A stretch of 13,907 nt of DNA from JBBTVP01 sp038063175 (GCA_038063175.1 JBBTVP010000057.1:1-13907); one strand, 5' to 3'. Shown: positions 8,044 to 13,907, numbered from the stretch's first letter. The notes: generated from the sequence alone by a model not told the origin. Made by a program: numbers and translations.

Positions 8044-8214
8044 ATGGAAAATATAACGTTTGTTCCGGGCTGGGGGGTATGGTTTTTTGGCGTTTTATTG
8101 GTGTTCCTATTAACGACTATTTTTAGATTGAAAAAGCAAGCGCGAACGCTCGAAGCGCGGGCTGATGCGATAGAGGAGATTCAGGCCGCAAGAAGGAAGG
8201 GGCGGGTTGTTTAA
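8044..8214 (+). CDS. Small single-pass membrane protein, 56 aa
   Basis: An ATG at 8044 opens a 56-residue frame ending in TAA at 8214. It starts MENITFVPGWGVWFFG. A hydrophobic stretch at about residues 8-27, rich in Val, Phe, Leu and Trp, is followed by a basic segment (RLKKQAR) and a charged, probably helical tail ending GRVV. This predicts an inner-membrane anchor with a short cytoplasmic helix (N-out, by the positive-inside rule). It lies 30 bp after copy 5 and 20 bp before the next gene, all on one strand, so it could be cotranscribed. No family is recognised. Confidence rests on the coherent membrane-protein composition and the good fit to the gap. Confidence 0.6.
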   Translation: MENITFVPGWGVWFFGVLLVFLLTTIFRLKKQARTLEARADAIEEIQAARRKGRVV

Positions 8215-8234
8215 TAGTCTCTCAAGTTTGTACT

Positions 8235-8663
8235 ATGAGAAAGAAACTTAAGAAAGTTCTCGTCTTTGGTGTTTTTGATTTATTTCACCCGGGGCATAAT
8301 TCATTCCTGCGACAGGCGAGGCGTCATGGTGGAGAGCTTATTGTGGTGGTAGCCCGCGCTTCGAGTGTATTTCATATAAAAGGGCAGAGGCCCCATGAAT
8401 CAGATTCAGTTCGGGTTCGGAAAATTTCAAAAGCTCCCGAAGTGAAAAAAGCGGTACTCGGGGATGCAAAACAAGGGGCATACCGCGCCCTCTTTAAATG
8501 TAAGCCAGACGTAATCTGTTGCGGGTACGACCAACACGGACTTTACGCTGATTTGAAGAAGAGGATGGCAAAAGGAGAAATTCCGCGCGCAAAGCTCGTG
8601 CGGCTCCGGGCATATCGACCGAAACATTTTAAAAGTTCGATTGAGCGGAAGAAGATTTTGTAG
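8235..8663 (+). CDS. Cytidylyltransferase-fold nucleotidyltransferase
   Basis: This 142-residue protein belongs to the HxGH nucleotidyltransferase superfamily. The N-terminal beta strand and active-site motif read VLVFGVFDLFHPGH at residues 8-21, with H18 and H21 as catalytic histidines. RASSVFHIKGQRP (about 41-53) and KSSIERKKIL at 133-142 resemble the downstream family segments, the latter in the place of the ISSTxxR motif. The fold and length fit the TagD (glycerol-3-phosphate cytidylyltransferase) and archaeal FAD synthase (RibL) branch. Both transfer a nucleotidyl group from CTP or ATP to a phosphorylated acceptor with release of pyrophosphate. The real acceptor cannot be read from sequence. 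The start ATG has no clear Shine-Dalgarno; the gene lies 20 bp after the small membrane protein. Confidence 0.85.
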   Translation: MRKKLKKVLVFGVFDLFHPGHNSFLRQARRHGGELIVVVARASSVFHIKGQRPHESDSVRVRKISKAPEVKKAVLGDAKQGAYRALFKCKPDVICCGYDQHGLYADLKKRMAKGEIPRAKLVRLRAYRPKHFKSSIERKKIL

Positions 8664-8692
8664 TTGACAAGAGTTCATATATCTGATACTAT
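8664..8692 (+). promoter_or_regulatory. Sigma70-type promoter with extended -10
   Basis: TTGACA at 8664-8669 is a perfect -35 box. It begins one base after the stop codon of the previous gene. After a 17-bp spacer comes TACTAT at 8687-8692, preceded by TGA, which makes an extended -10 (TGn). Transcription would start near 8699 and serve the gene at 8774. Confidence 0.75.
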
Positions 8693-8698
8693 GTATTT

Positions 8699-8719
8699 AC
8701 TTAAGCACTCCGCTTGAGT
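8699..8719 (+). promoter_or_regulatory. Hairpin at the predicted 5' end of the transcript
   Basis: ACTTAAGC at 8699-8706 pairs with GCTTGAGT at 8712-8719 (8 bp, one G-T wobble) around a 5-base loop. Because the predicted transcription start is about 8699, the RNA would begin with this stem. Such 5' stems can protect mRNA from decay; that role is inferred. Confidence 0.5.
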
Positions 8720-8763
8720 ACGGTACCTGTGCCGCTCACAGACCTGAACCAGAGCTACTGGCA

Positions 8764-8767
8764 GGAG
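8764..8767 (+). promoter_or_regulatory. Shine-Dalgarno GGAG deciding a GTG start
   Basis: GGAG at 8764-8767 stands 6 bases before the GTG at 8774. It is the clearest ribosome binding site in the window and supports the GTG start. Confidence 0.7.
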
Positions 8768-8773
8768 TGACAA

Positions 8774-9319
8774 GTGTCCTTCAATAAGATCTTCTCTCTG
8801 GATGGTTTCCGTTGCAGAATCGTGATGAGGCAGAAGACTGGAGATCGTCTCGCGCGAACCTGCTTCCGTGGTTACGAGATTTGCTGTGCGGGGAATTTCA
8901 TTCGGTGGAGCTCGCTTCATGAACTCCTCGAAGATCTCGAGGTCTTGGAAGGCTTGCTCCATGAGCTGCAGAAGGCGCATTGCGAGCGAGACTTCAGCAC
9001 CCAGAGCATCATGATCGAGTATGGGGCGCCGATCGGCTGGTCAAGCACTGCGCCGCGGTCGGAGTTCGAAGACTCTGCCCTCGAACCGTTTCAGCCGAAC
9101 CGACGGAGTCAAGTGCTTCGCGTGAGGCGATCCCGCAAGGACCTGCGTTCGCCGCTCACGGACAAGATCACGTTCGTCGTCGAGTTCAAGGACGAGAATG
9201 GGATGTCGACTGCGGTCATCCACTCCATTTACCCAGGAGACGACGTCGGCGAACTCGCGGGGGACATCACCGCGCGCAGGGGAGTCGTGTTCTACGACTG
9301 GAACCATCCGGGTGCCTAG
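8774..9319 (+). CDS. Hypothetical protein with GC3-rich codons, 181 aa
   Basis: I do not recognise this protein. It starts at GTG with a good Shine-Dalgarno and ends TAG. Codon use supports a real gene: of the last 55 codons only 9 end in A or T, against 26 of the first 55 in array copy 2. The first third contains a Cys-containing beta-like segment (CFRGYEICCAGNF) and a Leu/Glu-rich helix (ELLEDLEVLEGLLHEL). The middle, about residues 90-130, is polar and Arg-rich. The C-terminal 50 residues look like a compact beta domain (ITFVVEFKDENG, then AVIHSIYPGDD and GVVFYDW). No signal peptide or membrane segment is seen. It has its own promoter and a following terminator hairpin, so it is transcribed alone. 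Composition unlike its neighbours suggests transfer or an unusual expression class. Confidence 0.75.
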   Translation: MSFNKIFSLDGFRCRIVMRQKTGDRLARTCFRGYEICCAGNFIRWSSLHELLEDLEVLEGLLHELQKAHCERDFSTQSIMIEYGAPIGWSSTAPRSEFEDSALEPFQPNRRSQVLRVRRSRKDLRSPLTDKITFVVEFKDENGMSTAVIHSIYPGDDVGELAGDITARRGVVFYDWNHPGA

Positions 9320-9338
9320 TCGAGAACCGTGAGCGAAC

Positions 9339-9366
9339 AGCCGCTTTCCTTACGAGGGAGGCGGCT
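9339..9366 (+). terminator. Hairpin terminator after the GC3-rich gene
   Basis: AGCCGCTTTCC at 9339-9349 pairs with GGGAGGCGGCT at 9356-9366 (11 bp including two G-T pairs) around the loop TTACGA. It lies 19 bases after the stop. The following bases (TAACATTTATT) are only moderately T-rich, so it is a plausible but not textbook intrinsic terminator. Confidence 0.6.
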
Positions 9367-9375
9367 TAACATTTA

Positions 9376-9404
9376 TTGACACCACTTGTTTTCGGAATTA
9401 TAAT
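9376..9404 (+). promoter_or_regulatory. Perfect-consensus sigma70 promoter for pepA
   Basis: TTGACA at 9376-9381, a 17-bp spacer and TATAAT at 9399-9404 match both consensus hexamers exactly. Transcription would begin near 9411, about 13 bases before the ATG at 9424. This also shows that a TTG start at 9376 is wrong, since it would sit in the -35 box. Confidence 0.88.
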
Positions 9405-9423
9405 ATTTGCATTCTGTTTATCT

Positions 9424-10956
9424 ATGGAAATCAATCTTCTTAAAGACATCCGTACGGCAAACGGCGCAGTTCCGGTAATTATTCTCGCTGAAGGCGAGGA
9501 TTTAAAGAACCATTCGTTTGCTTCTTTTTTTTCGACCGACGATTTGAGATACATCGCTGCATTTTTTAAAAAAACACCAGTGCGCGATGGGCACACCCAC
9601 CTCCTTTTTACTCCATCCGGACGCGAAGCGGTTGTTGCGGGAATCCAAAAGCGGACGCAATTTAGTCACCGAAAAGCCCTTTCAACTGCTCGTCGGATCG
9701 TGGCATTTGCTCGGCGCGAGCGAATTAAGCATATTGCGGTATCTCTCCACGATTTTGTAAGCCGCGGATTCGATTCGCGCCTACCCGATCTTGCCGAGGT
9801 TATCGCGACTCAATTCGAGCTCGCAAATTTTGAATACACGGAGTATCGGACGAAGCCAGCTGAAGGGTGGCAGCACGTACATGCAATTTCCGTATACGCG
9901 AAACGTGCACCAAAGGCGGTTGCTGAAGGTCTGCGCCGCGGGAAGATTGTTGGAGAAGAAACGAACGCGATGCGGGAGCTTTCAAATACTCCTGGTGGTG
10001 ATCTCGTTCCTGCAGGACTTGCGGGGGCTGCAGTGAAGGCGGGAAAAGCGTTTGGATTTTCGGTGAAAGTACTTTCGGTAAGCGATATGGAGAAGCTCGG
10101 CATGGGAGGAGTCCTTGGCGTAGGAAGGGGATCTGACCATCCGCCGAAGTTCATCGTGATGGAATACCTCAAGGGTAAAAAAAATGAGCAGCCAGTGGTG
10201 CTCGTCGGCAAAGGGGTTACGTTCGACACTGGGGGGCTGAACTTAAAGCCCGAGCAGGGAATCTATGAAATGCACATGGATATGTCGGGAGGGGCATCGG
10301 TTATCCATATAGTTGCCGCACTTGCGCGCCTCAAGGTAAAGAAAAACATCGTGGCGCTCGTACCTGCGGTTGAAAATATGCCTTCCGGCAGGAGCTACCA
10401 CCCAGGGGATGTGCTCCGCACTATGTCGGGGAAAACAATTGAGATTCTAAACACTGACGCCGAAGGGCGGGTGATCCTTGCCGATGGGCTTACGTATGCG
10501 AAGCGATATAACCCTCGTGCAATTATAGATGTGGCGACACTCACTGGTGCGGCGATGGTGGCACTTGGTGCGCGGGCATCTGCACTTTTCGCTACCGACC
10601 TGAAGCTCGAGCGCCGCTTGCGGGAAATTGGAGAAGAGACTGGAGACTTCGTATGGCCGCTCCCGCTTTGGGAAGAGTACGAGCAGGATATAAAAGGCAC
10701 GTTTGGCGATGTTGCGAACTCAAGTAAAGTCCGCTACGGAGGTGCTATTACCGCGGCAATGTTCCTATGGCAGTTCGTGAAGGATTCATCAGTGACAAGT
10801 GACAAGCGACAAGGGACAAGGACGAATCAACAGCAAGTTTCATGGATTCACCTGGATATTGCTCCACGCATGACCTCTACCGAAGGAGACTATCTTGCGA
10901 AAGGATCTGCGGGCGCTTCGGTTCCGCTCCTCGTGCGATTTCTTACGGGTTTTTAG
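9424..10956 (+). CDS. pepA: Leucyl aminopeptidase, M17 family
   Basis: This 510-residue cytosolic metallopeptidase removes N-terminal residues from peptides. The N-terminal half is the divergent domain of the family. The C-terminal catalytic domain carries all expected metal and catalytic residues: K263 and D268 in GKGVTFDTGG, K275 in LNLKP, D286 in MHMDMSG, and D345, E347 and R349 in NTDAEGR. NTPGGDLVP (about 188-196) and RYGGAITAAMFL (about 437-448) also match. The start is set at ATG 9424 because the promoter's -10 box ends at 9404; no Shine-Dalgarno is visible. Odd feature: between FVKD and WIHLDIA there are about 16-18 extra residues (SVTSDKRQGTRTNQQQ), encoded by a heptamer repeat, where known homologues have a short link. 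The active site is intact, so the enzyme is probably functional. Confidence 0.95.
   Translation: MEINLLKDIRTANGAVPVIILAEGEDLKNHSFASFFSTDDLRYIAAFFKKTPVRDGHTHLLFTPSGREAVVAGIQKRTQFSHRKALSTARRIVAFARRERIKHIAVSLHDFVSRGFDSRLPDLAEVIATQFELANFEYTEYRTKPAEGWQHVHAISVYAKRAPKAVAEGLRRGKIVGEETNAMRELSNTPGGDLVPAGLAGAAVKAGKAFGFSVKVLSVSDMEKLGMGGVLGVGRGSDHPPKFIVMEYLKGKKNEQPVVLVGKGVTFDTGGLNLKPEQGIYEMHMDMSGGASVIHIVAALARLKVKKNIVALVPAVENMPSGRSYHPGDVLRTMSGKTIEILNTDAEGRVILADGLTYAKRYNPRAIIDVATLTGAAMVALGARASALFATDLKLERRLREIGEETGDFVWPLPLWEEYEQDIKGTFGDVANSSKVRYGGAITAAMFLWQFVKDSSVTSDKRQGTRTNQQQVSWIHLDIAPRMTSTEGDYLAKGSAGASVPLLVRFLTGF
10791..10818 (+). repeat. AGTGACA heptamer repeat inside pepA
   Basis: Four tandem 7-bp units lie in frame within the peptidase gene: AGTGACA at 10791 and 10798, AGCGACA at 10805 and AGGGACA at 10812. 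A degenerate fifth (AGGACGA) follows at 10819. The same unit occurs at 2144-2171. The reading frame stays open because the third unit has C at 10807 (codon CGA); the consensus T would give TGA. Confidence 0.75.
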
Positions 10957-10986
10957 GTGAAGTTTTTGTGCGCGTGGTGGTATACT
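10957..10986 (+). promoter_or_regulatory. Extended -10 promoter for the VirD4/TraG-like gene
   Basis: TATACT at 10981-10986 is preceded by TGG (TGn), an extended -10. The -35 is weak: GTGAAG at 10957-10962 with an 18-bp spacer matches three of six consensus bases and begins just after the pepA stop. Transcription would start near 10993, about 16 bases before the ATG at 11009. Confidence 0.65.
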
Positions 10987-11008
10987 ATAGATAAGAAGTT
11001 TTTTTACC

Positions 11009-12847
11009 ATGGCAGATTCAGCTTTTTCGAGGGATGCAATTTTTTTCGCGAAAACCGATTACCGGAACGCGAACCGGCTTTTTGGTTTGAAACGTCGGGA
11101 CCGCAGACAGCACACCTATGTGGTTGGTAAAACCGGCGTTGGGAAAACCGCACTCCTTCACAACCTTGCGGTGCAGGATATTGTGAATGGAGACGGGCTT
11201 TGTGTGGTGGATCCTCACGGTGAGTTTGTGGAAAGTCTTGTTTCAAAAATTCCAAAGAGCCGCGCGAAGGACGTTATCTATTTCAATCCTGCGGATTCCG
11301 ATTTCAACCTCGGCTTCAACGTGCTCGAGTTGCCTGATCCGAAGTACAAACACCTCGTGGCATCGGGTCTTATGGCGATTTTTACGAAAATTTGGGCGAA
11401 CGTGTGGTCTGCGAGGATGGAGTACATCATGAACAATGCCATCTTGGCACTTCTCGAAACTCCAGGAACCACGCTTCTTGGGATTTCCCGGATTCTCGTG
11501 GACAAGGACTACCGCCAGAAGATTGTGGGCAATGTAAAGGATCCGGTGGTGAAGGCATTCTGGATCAGCGAGTACGAGCAGTGGCGGGATCAGTTTAGAA
11601 ACGAAGCCATCGCCCCGATTCAGAACAAGGTCGGACAATTCCTTTCAACGTCCATGATTCGGAATGTGGTGGGACAGAAGAAAAGCACCATCGACATTTT
11701 TGACATTATGAACACGGGGAAAATTTTCCTCGTAAACGTATCGAAAGGGAGAATCGGCGAAGATAACTCCGCACTCTTGGGTGCCATGCTTATCACAAAA
11801 ATCCAACTCGCGGCTATGGAGCGGGTTCGGATTCCCGAGGATGACCGGAAAGATTTTTACCTCTATGTAGACGAGTTTCAAAACTTCGCAACCGATTCGT
11901 TCGCGGGGATTCTTTCAGAATCCCGGAAATACCGACTTTGCCTTATTCTCGCGCACCAGTACATCGGGCAGCTTGTGACCGATGTCTCGACAAAAGTGAG
12001 GGATGCCGTGTTTGGAAACGTAGGCACCATGATTATGTTCCGGGTAGGAGCCGCAGACGCGGAATTTTTAGAGAACGAATTTACTCCCGAATTTACCATT
12101 CCCGACATGGTAAACCTGCCGAACCACGCGATTTATCTGAAGCTCATGGTGGACGGGGTGACGAGTAGGCCATTTTCTGCGAGTACGCTTCCGCCGTTCA
12201 AGATCCCGGCCATTGCCGAAGATCCGGAGAAAGTGATAGAAATATCTCGTAAGCTTTACGCAAAAGCGACTAAAACGGTAGAGGAAGAAATTACCCGATG
12301 GAGCAGCACTATGGGTGATTTCGATGCAGAGGGGAAGCCCATTGCATCCTGGGCAGGTGAAGCTACCACTGCGCGAGCACCAGCCAGAGCTCCGGCGCCA
12401 GCCCCGGCAGCTCCCGGGAAATTTCCTGTGGTGTGCTCTTCGTGTGGAAAACAGACGACGGTTACCTTTAAACCAACGCCGGGGCGGCCAGTCTACTGCT
12501 CTGAATGTTTCGCAAGAATCACCGCGGAAAAAGAAGCAGAAGCGGCATCTCGGGAAACACGGGAGCGAGAGCGCGCCGCAGCATCTGAACTTGCAAATTT
12601 GGGAATTGAATTTGAAATGGAGCAAGTGAAACCTGCGCCGCGACCAAAATCGCCATCCTACATGCATAACGATGACAGGCACCGCACACAAAAACCTGCG
12701 AAAGAGACAATATCGCTTACTGAATTAACGCCGGATACGGGAAATGTATCTCCGAAGCCGGAGAAAAAGAAAGAACCAAAACCGCCGCAGAATATTGAGG
12801 GACTTCGCGAGGCGCTCAAAGAAGCGCTCAAAAATAAAGACTCATAA
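11009..12847 (+). CDS. VirD4/TraG/HerA-like P-loop ATPase with C-terminal zinc ribbon
   Basis: This 612-residue protein resembles conjugative coupling proteins that pump DNA with ATP. Walker A is GKTGVGKT at 40-47. VVDPHGEF at 67-73 is the conserved strand after it. Walker B is YLYVDEF at 284-290 (D288, E289), followed by SRKYRLCLILAHQY, typical of the TraM-recognition part of TraG/TraD. No membrane segments precede the ATPase core, unlike classical VirD4, so it is probably soluble or recruited. After about residue 450 comes an Ala/Pro linker (456-469), a zinc ribbon with C476/C479 and C497/C500 (VCSSCGK and VYCSECF), then a charged, low-complexity tail. No relaxase or other secretion genes are in the window. 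A role in DNA translocation, competence or chromosome handling is inferred from the family only. Confidence 0.88.
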   Translation: MADSAFSRDAIFFAKTDYRNANRLFGLKRRDRRQHTYVVGKTGVGKTALLHNLAVQDIVNGDGLCVVDPHGEFVESLVSKIPKSRAKDVIYFNPADSDFNLGFNVLELPDPKYKHLVASGLMAIFTKIWANVWSARMEYIMNNAILALLETPGTTLLGISRILVDKDYRQKIVGNVKDPVVKAFWISEYEQWRDQFRNEAIAPIQNKVGQFLSTSMIRNVVGQKKSTIDIFDIMNTGKIFLVNVSKGRIGEDNSALLGAMLITKIQLAAMERVRIPEDDRKDFYLYVDEFQNFATDSFAGILSESRKYRLCLILAHQYIGQLVTDVSTKVRDAVFGNVGTMIMFRVGAADAEFLENEFTPEFTIPDMVNLPNHAIYLKLMVDGVTSRPFSASTLPPFKIPAIAEDPEKVIEISRKLYAKATKTVEEEITRWSSTMGDFDAEGKPIASWAGEATTARAPARAPAPAPAAPGKFPVVCSSCGKQTTVTFKPTPGRPVYCSECFARITAEKEAEAASRETRERERAAASELANLGIEFEMEQVKPAPRPKSPSYMHNDDRHRTQKPAKETISLTELTPDTGNVSPKPEKKKEPKPPQNIEGLREALKEALKNKDS

Positions 12848-12856
12848 TTTCGCATA

Positions 12857-12962
12857 GCTCGAAAATTTCTCTTTTCGGGGGTTCTCGGACCCCGCTTGGC
12901 GGGGGAGAGAGAGCGCTCCGCGAGAGCGCGGAGACAGCGTCCCCGAAAAGAGAAGTCGAGAG
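12857..12962. terminator. Large branched palindrome between convergent genes, probable bidirectional terminator
   Basis: An outer 14-bp perfect stem joins TTCTCTTTTCGGGG (12867-12880) to CCCCGAAAAGAGAA (12941-12954). Inside it lie two more hairpins: CCCCGC/GCGGGG (12890-12895 with 12899-12904, loop TTG) and CTCCGCG/CGCGGAG (12916-12922 with 12927-12933, loop AGAG). CTCGA at 12858-12862 can pair with TCGAG at 12956-12960. The result is a three-way junction filling the 115-bp gap between the ends of the ATPase gene and efp. Position suggests transcription termination from both sides. It has no long T-run, so a structured RNA or small palindromic element is also possible. Confidence 0.7.
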
Positions 12963-13535
12963 CTACTTTCCCTTCTCCATCCGTTCTACGTATTCACCCG
13001 TTTGGGTATTTACGCGAACAATGTCTCCTTCGTTTACGAAAAGGGGAACGGACACCGTAGCACCGGTTTCAAGGATTGCCTGTTTCGTGCCACCCTGTGC
13101 GGTATCTCCTTTGAATCCCGGCGGTGCCTCTTTAATTTTCAAATCCATTTTGATCGGCACCTGGATCGCGATAATTGCATCGTTGAATTTCTGGGCAACC
13201 ACCATCGTGTTTTGCGTGAGGAATCTACCAGAAGTTCCCAAAATATCTTCTTTTAGTGAAAACCGATTCGCAGGATTATCTTTCTTGCAAAACCAGTATT
13301 CACCCCGATTCTGGTAGAGAAACTTTACCTCTTCTCTTTCGATTTCTGCTTCCCCGAACGTTTCGTTCTGGTGGAAGTTCCGCTCCACAATTTTGCCGGT
13401 GACGAGATTTTTAATGCGGGTTTTCGCAACCGGTTTCCGCTGCTGCATGCGGAGAAATTCGTATTCAAGCACCTCGTAGGGTTGACCATCGAGCTCGAAG
13501 ATTACCCCTTTCGTAAGTTCGTTGTAGCTAAGCAT
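12963..13535 (-). CDS. efp: Translation elongation factor P, Parcubacteria-like loop
   Basis: At 190 residues this is the usual EF-P length. The factor binds between the P and E sites of the ribosome and relieves stalling at proline runs. The three beta-barrel domains are all present: KOW-like N-terminal domain (GVIFELDGQPYEV), middle OB domain (VKFLYQNRGEYWF) and C-terminal OB domain with GDTAQGGTK and VPLFVNEGDIVRVNTQTGEYVER. The tip loop reads RMQQRKPVA at residues 29-37. By gapless alignment, the position of the modified Lys34 of E. coli (PGKG) is Q32, followed by R33 and K34. The start ATG at 13535 lies about 14 bases after the predicted transcript start, with no clear Shine-Dalgarno. 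Transcribed against the ATPase gene and divergently from the next one. Confidence 0.96.
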   Translation of the reverse strand: MLSYNELTKGVIFELDGQPYEVLEYEFLRMQQRKPVAKTRIKNLVTGKIVERNFHQNETFGEAEIEREEVKFLYQNRGEYWFCKKDNPANRFSLKEDILGTSGRFLTQNTMVVAQKFNDAIIAIQVPIKMDLKIKEAPPGFKGDTAQGGTKQAILETGATVSVPLFVNEGDIVRVNTQTGEYVERMEKGK

Positions 13536-13555
13536 AATTCGAATAAAGTGGAAGG

Positions 13556-13584
13556 ATTATAGCAACAAATCTCTCGATTCGCAA
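13556..13584 (-). promoter_or_regulatory. Extended -10 promoter for efp
   Basis: On the minus strand, TTGCGA (13584-13579) is followed after 17 bp by TATAAT (13561-13556), with TGC just upstream of the -10 (extended -10). Transcription would start near 13549, about 14 bases before the efp ATG. Confidence 0.8.
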
Positions 13585-13592
13585 GTTTTAAA

Positions 13593-13621
13593 TTGGAGCA
13601 GTTCGTTTCAGCTGGTATAAT
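13593..13621 (+). promoter_or_regulatory. Extended -10 promoter for the nucleotidylyltransferase gene
   Basis: TTGGAG at 13593-13598, a 17-bp spacer, and TATAAT at 13616-13621 preceded by TGG. The start of transcription would be near 13628, about 16 bases before the ATG at 13644. Its -35 box is only 8 bp from the -35 of the divergent efp promoter. Confidence 0.78.
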
Positions 13622-13643
13622 CCCAGGTAATTAATTCTAATCA

Positions 13644-13907
13644 ATGAAATGCATTATTCTCGCGGCCGGGGAAGGAAAACGCCTCCGACCGCTCACGATC
13701 GATAAACCAAAGCCCATGGTCGAGGTGCTGGGTCGTCCGCTCCTCCACCACATCATTGATTCGCTTCCCAAGGAAATTACGGAGCTTGTGTTAGTGGTGG
13801 GATATAAAGCGGAGGCAATCCAAAAATATTTTGGATACAAGTTTGAGGTGCTAAAAGTGACGTACATTCGCCAAAATCGACCTGAAGGAACTGCGCATGC
13901 GCTTTTT
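13644..13907 (+). CDS. Sugar-1-phosphate nucleotidylyltransferase (N-terminal part only)
   Basis: The first 88 residues are visible; the gene runs off the window. MKCIILAAGEGKRLRPLT followed by KPKPM is the nucleotide-binding signature of the NTP-transferase family (RmlA, GalU, GlmU N-terminal domain, mannose-1-phosphate guanylyltransferase). These enzymes make NDP-sugars from sugar-1-phosphates and NTPs. VLVVGYKAEAIQKYF and NRPEGTAHAL at the end are also typical, the latter being the base-recognition segment. The sugar and nucleotide cannot be set from this fragment. It has its own promoter. Confidence 0.9.
   Translation, partial: MKCIILAAGEGKRLRPLTIDKPKPMVEVLGRPLLHHIIDSLPKEITELVLVVGYKAEAIQKYFGYKFEVLKVTYIRQNRPEGTAHALF

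Noticed and set aside
8231..8236. TACTAT with TG upstream as a -10 for the nucleotidyltransferase gene
   Set aside because: It overlaps the ATG itself, so transcription would start inside the gene; the HxGH motif requires this start.
8980..9369. Overlapping plus-strand frame rich in Arg, His and Pro
   Set aside because: It is the out-of-frame shadow of the GC3-rich gene at 8774, which has the promoter, Shine-Dalgarno and sensible protein composition.
9376..9378. TTG start for pepA
   Set aside because: It is part of the TTGACA -35 box and the extra residues would precede the promoter's transcription start.
12068..12691. Long minus-strand frame opposite the ATPase gene
   Set aside because: It is a Arg/Cys/Phe-rich shadow of a well-supported gene with clear Walker motifs.

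Overview
The window looks like part of a Parcubacteria-type Patescibacteria (CPR) genome. This is inferred from family resemblance, not from a marker-gene search. The grounds are: a cluster of very cysteine-rich proteins of a kind I associate with that group; an elongation factor P whose tip loop reads RMQQRKP instead of the usual PGKG; a VirD4/TraG-like ATPase ending in a zinc ribbon; and compact gene packing with few Shine-Dalgarno sites.

Left region (1-8013). A plus-strand tandem array holds five paralogous genes for zinc-finger proteins of about 567-597 residues. The first is cut by the window edge and the fourth contains a 10-N assembly gap. Each complete copy has the same layout: an N-terminal CxxC/CxxCR zinc module, a Cys-rich middle ending in a 'C-x-NLRxK-YC-NKQY' block, a second Cys-rich section ending in the same block, and a C-terminal zinc module homologous to the N-terminal one plus a CxC/HxHG/CxxCY tail. 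Gaps between genes are 1-29 bp. A small cytidylate-kinase-like gene sits between copies four and five, 4 bp after one and overlapping the next by ATGA, so the block reads as one translationally coupled operon. The function of the Cys-rich family is unknown to me.

Middle region (8014-9375). A 56-residue single-membrane-segment protein and a cytidylyltransferase-fold protein follow the array. Next comes a self-contained unit with its own promoter, a hairpin at the probable transcript start, a clear Shine-Dalgarno, a GTG-started gene of unknown function with strongly GC3-rich codons, and a terminator-like hairpin. It differs from everything around it.

Right region (9376-13907). A consensus promoter drives an M17 leucyl aminopeptidase that carries an in-frame insertion made of a heptamer repeat. 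Then come the VirD4/TraG-like ATPase, a large branched palindrome between convergent genes, elongation factor P on the minus strand, and, from back-to-back promoters, the start of a sugar-1-phosphate nucleotidylyltransferase. Four genes here share one promoter geometry: the -10 box ends 19-22 bases before the start codon, which implies 5' leaders of only about 12-16 nt with no clear Shine-Dalgarno.
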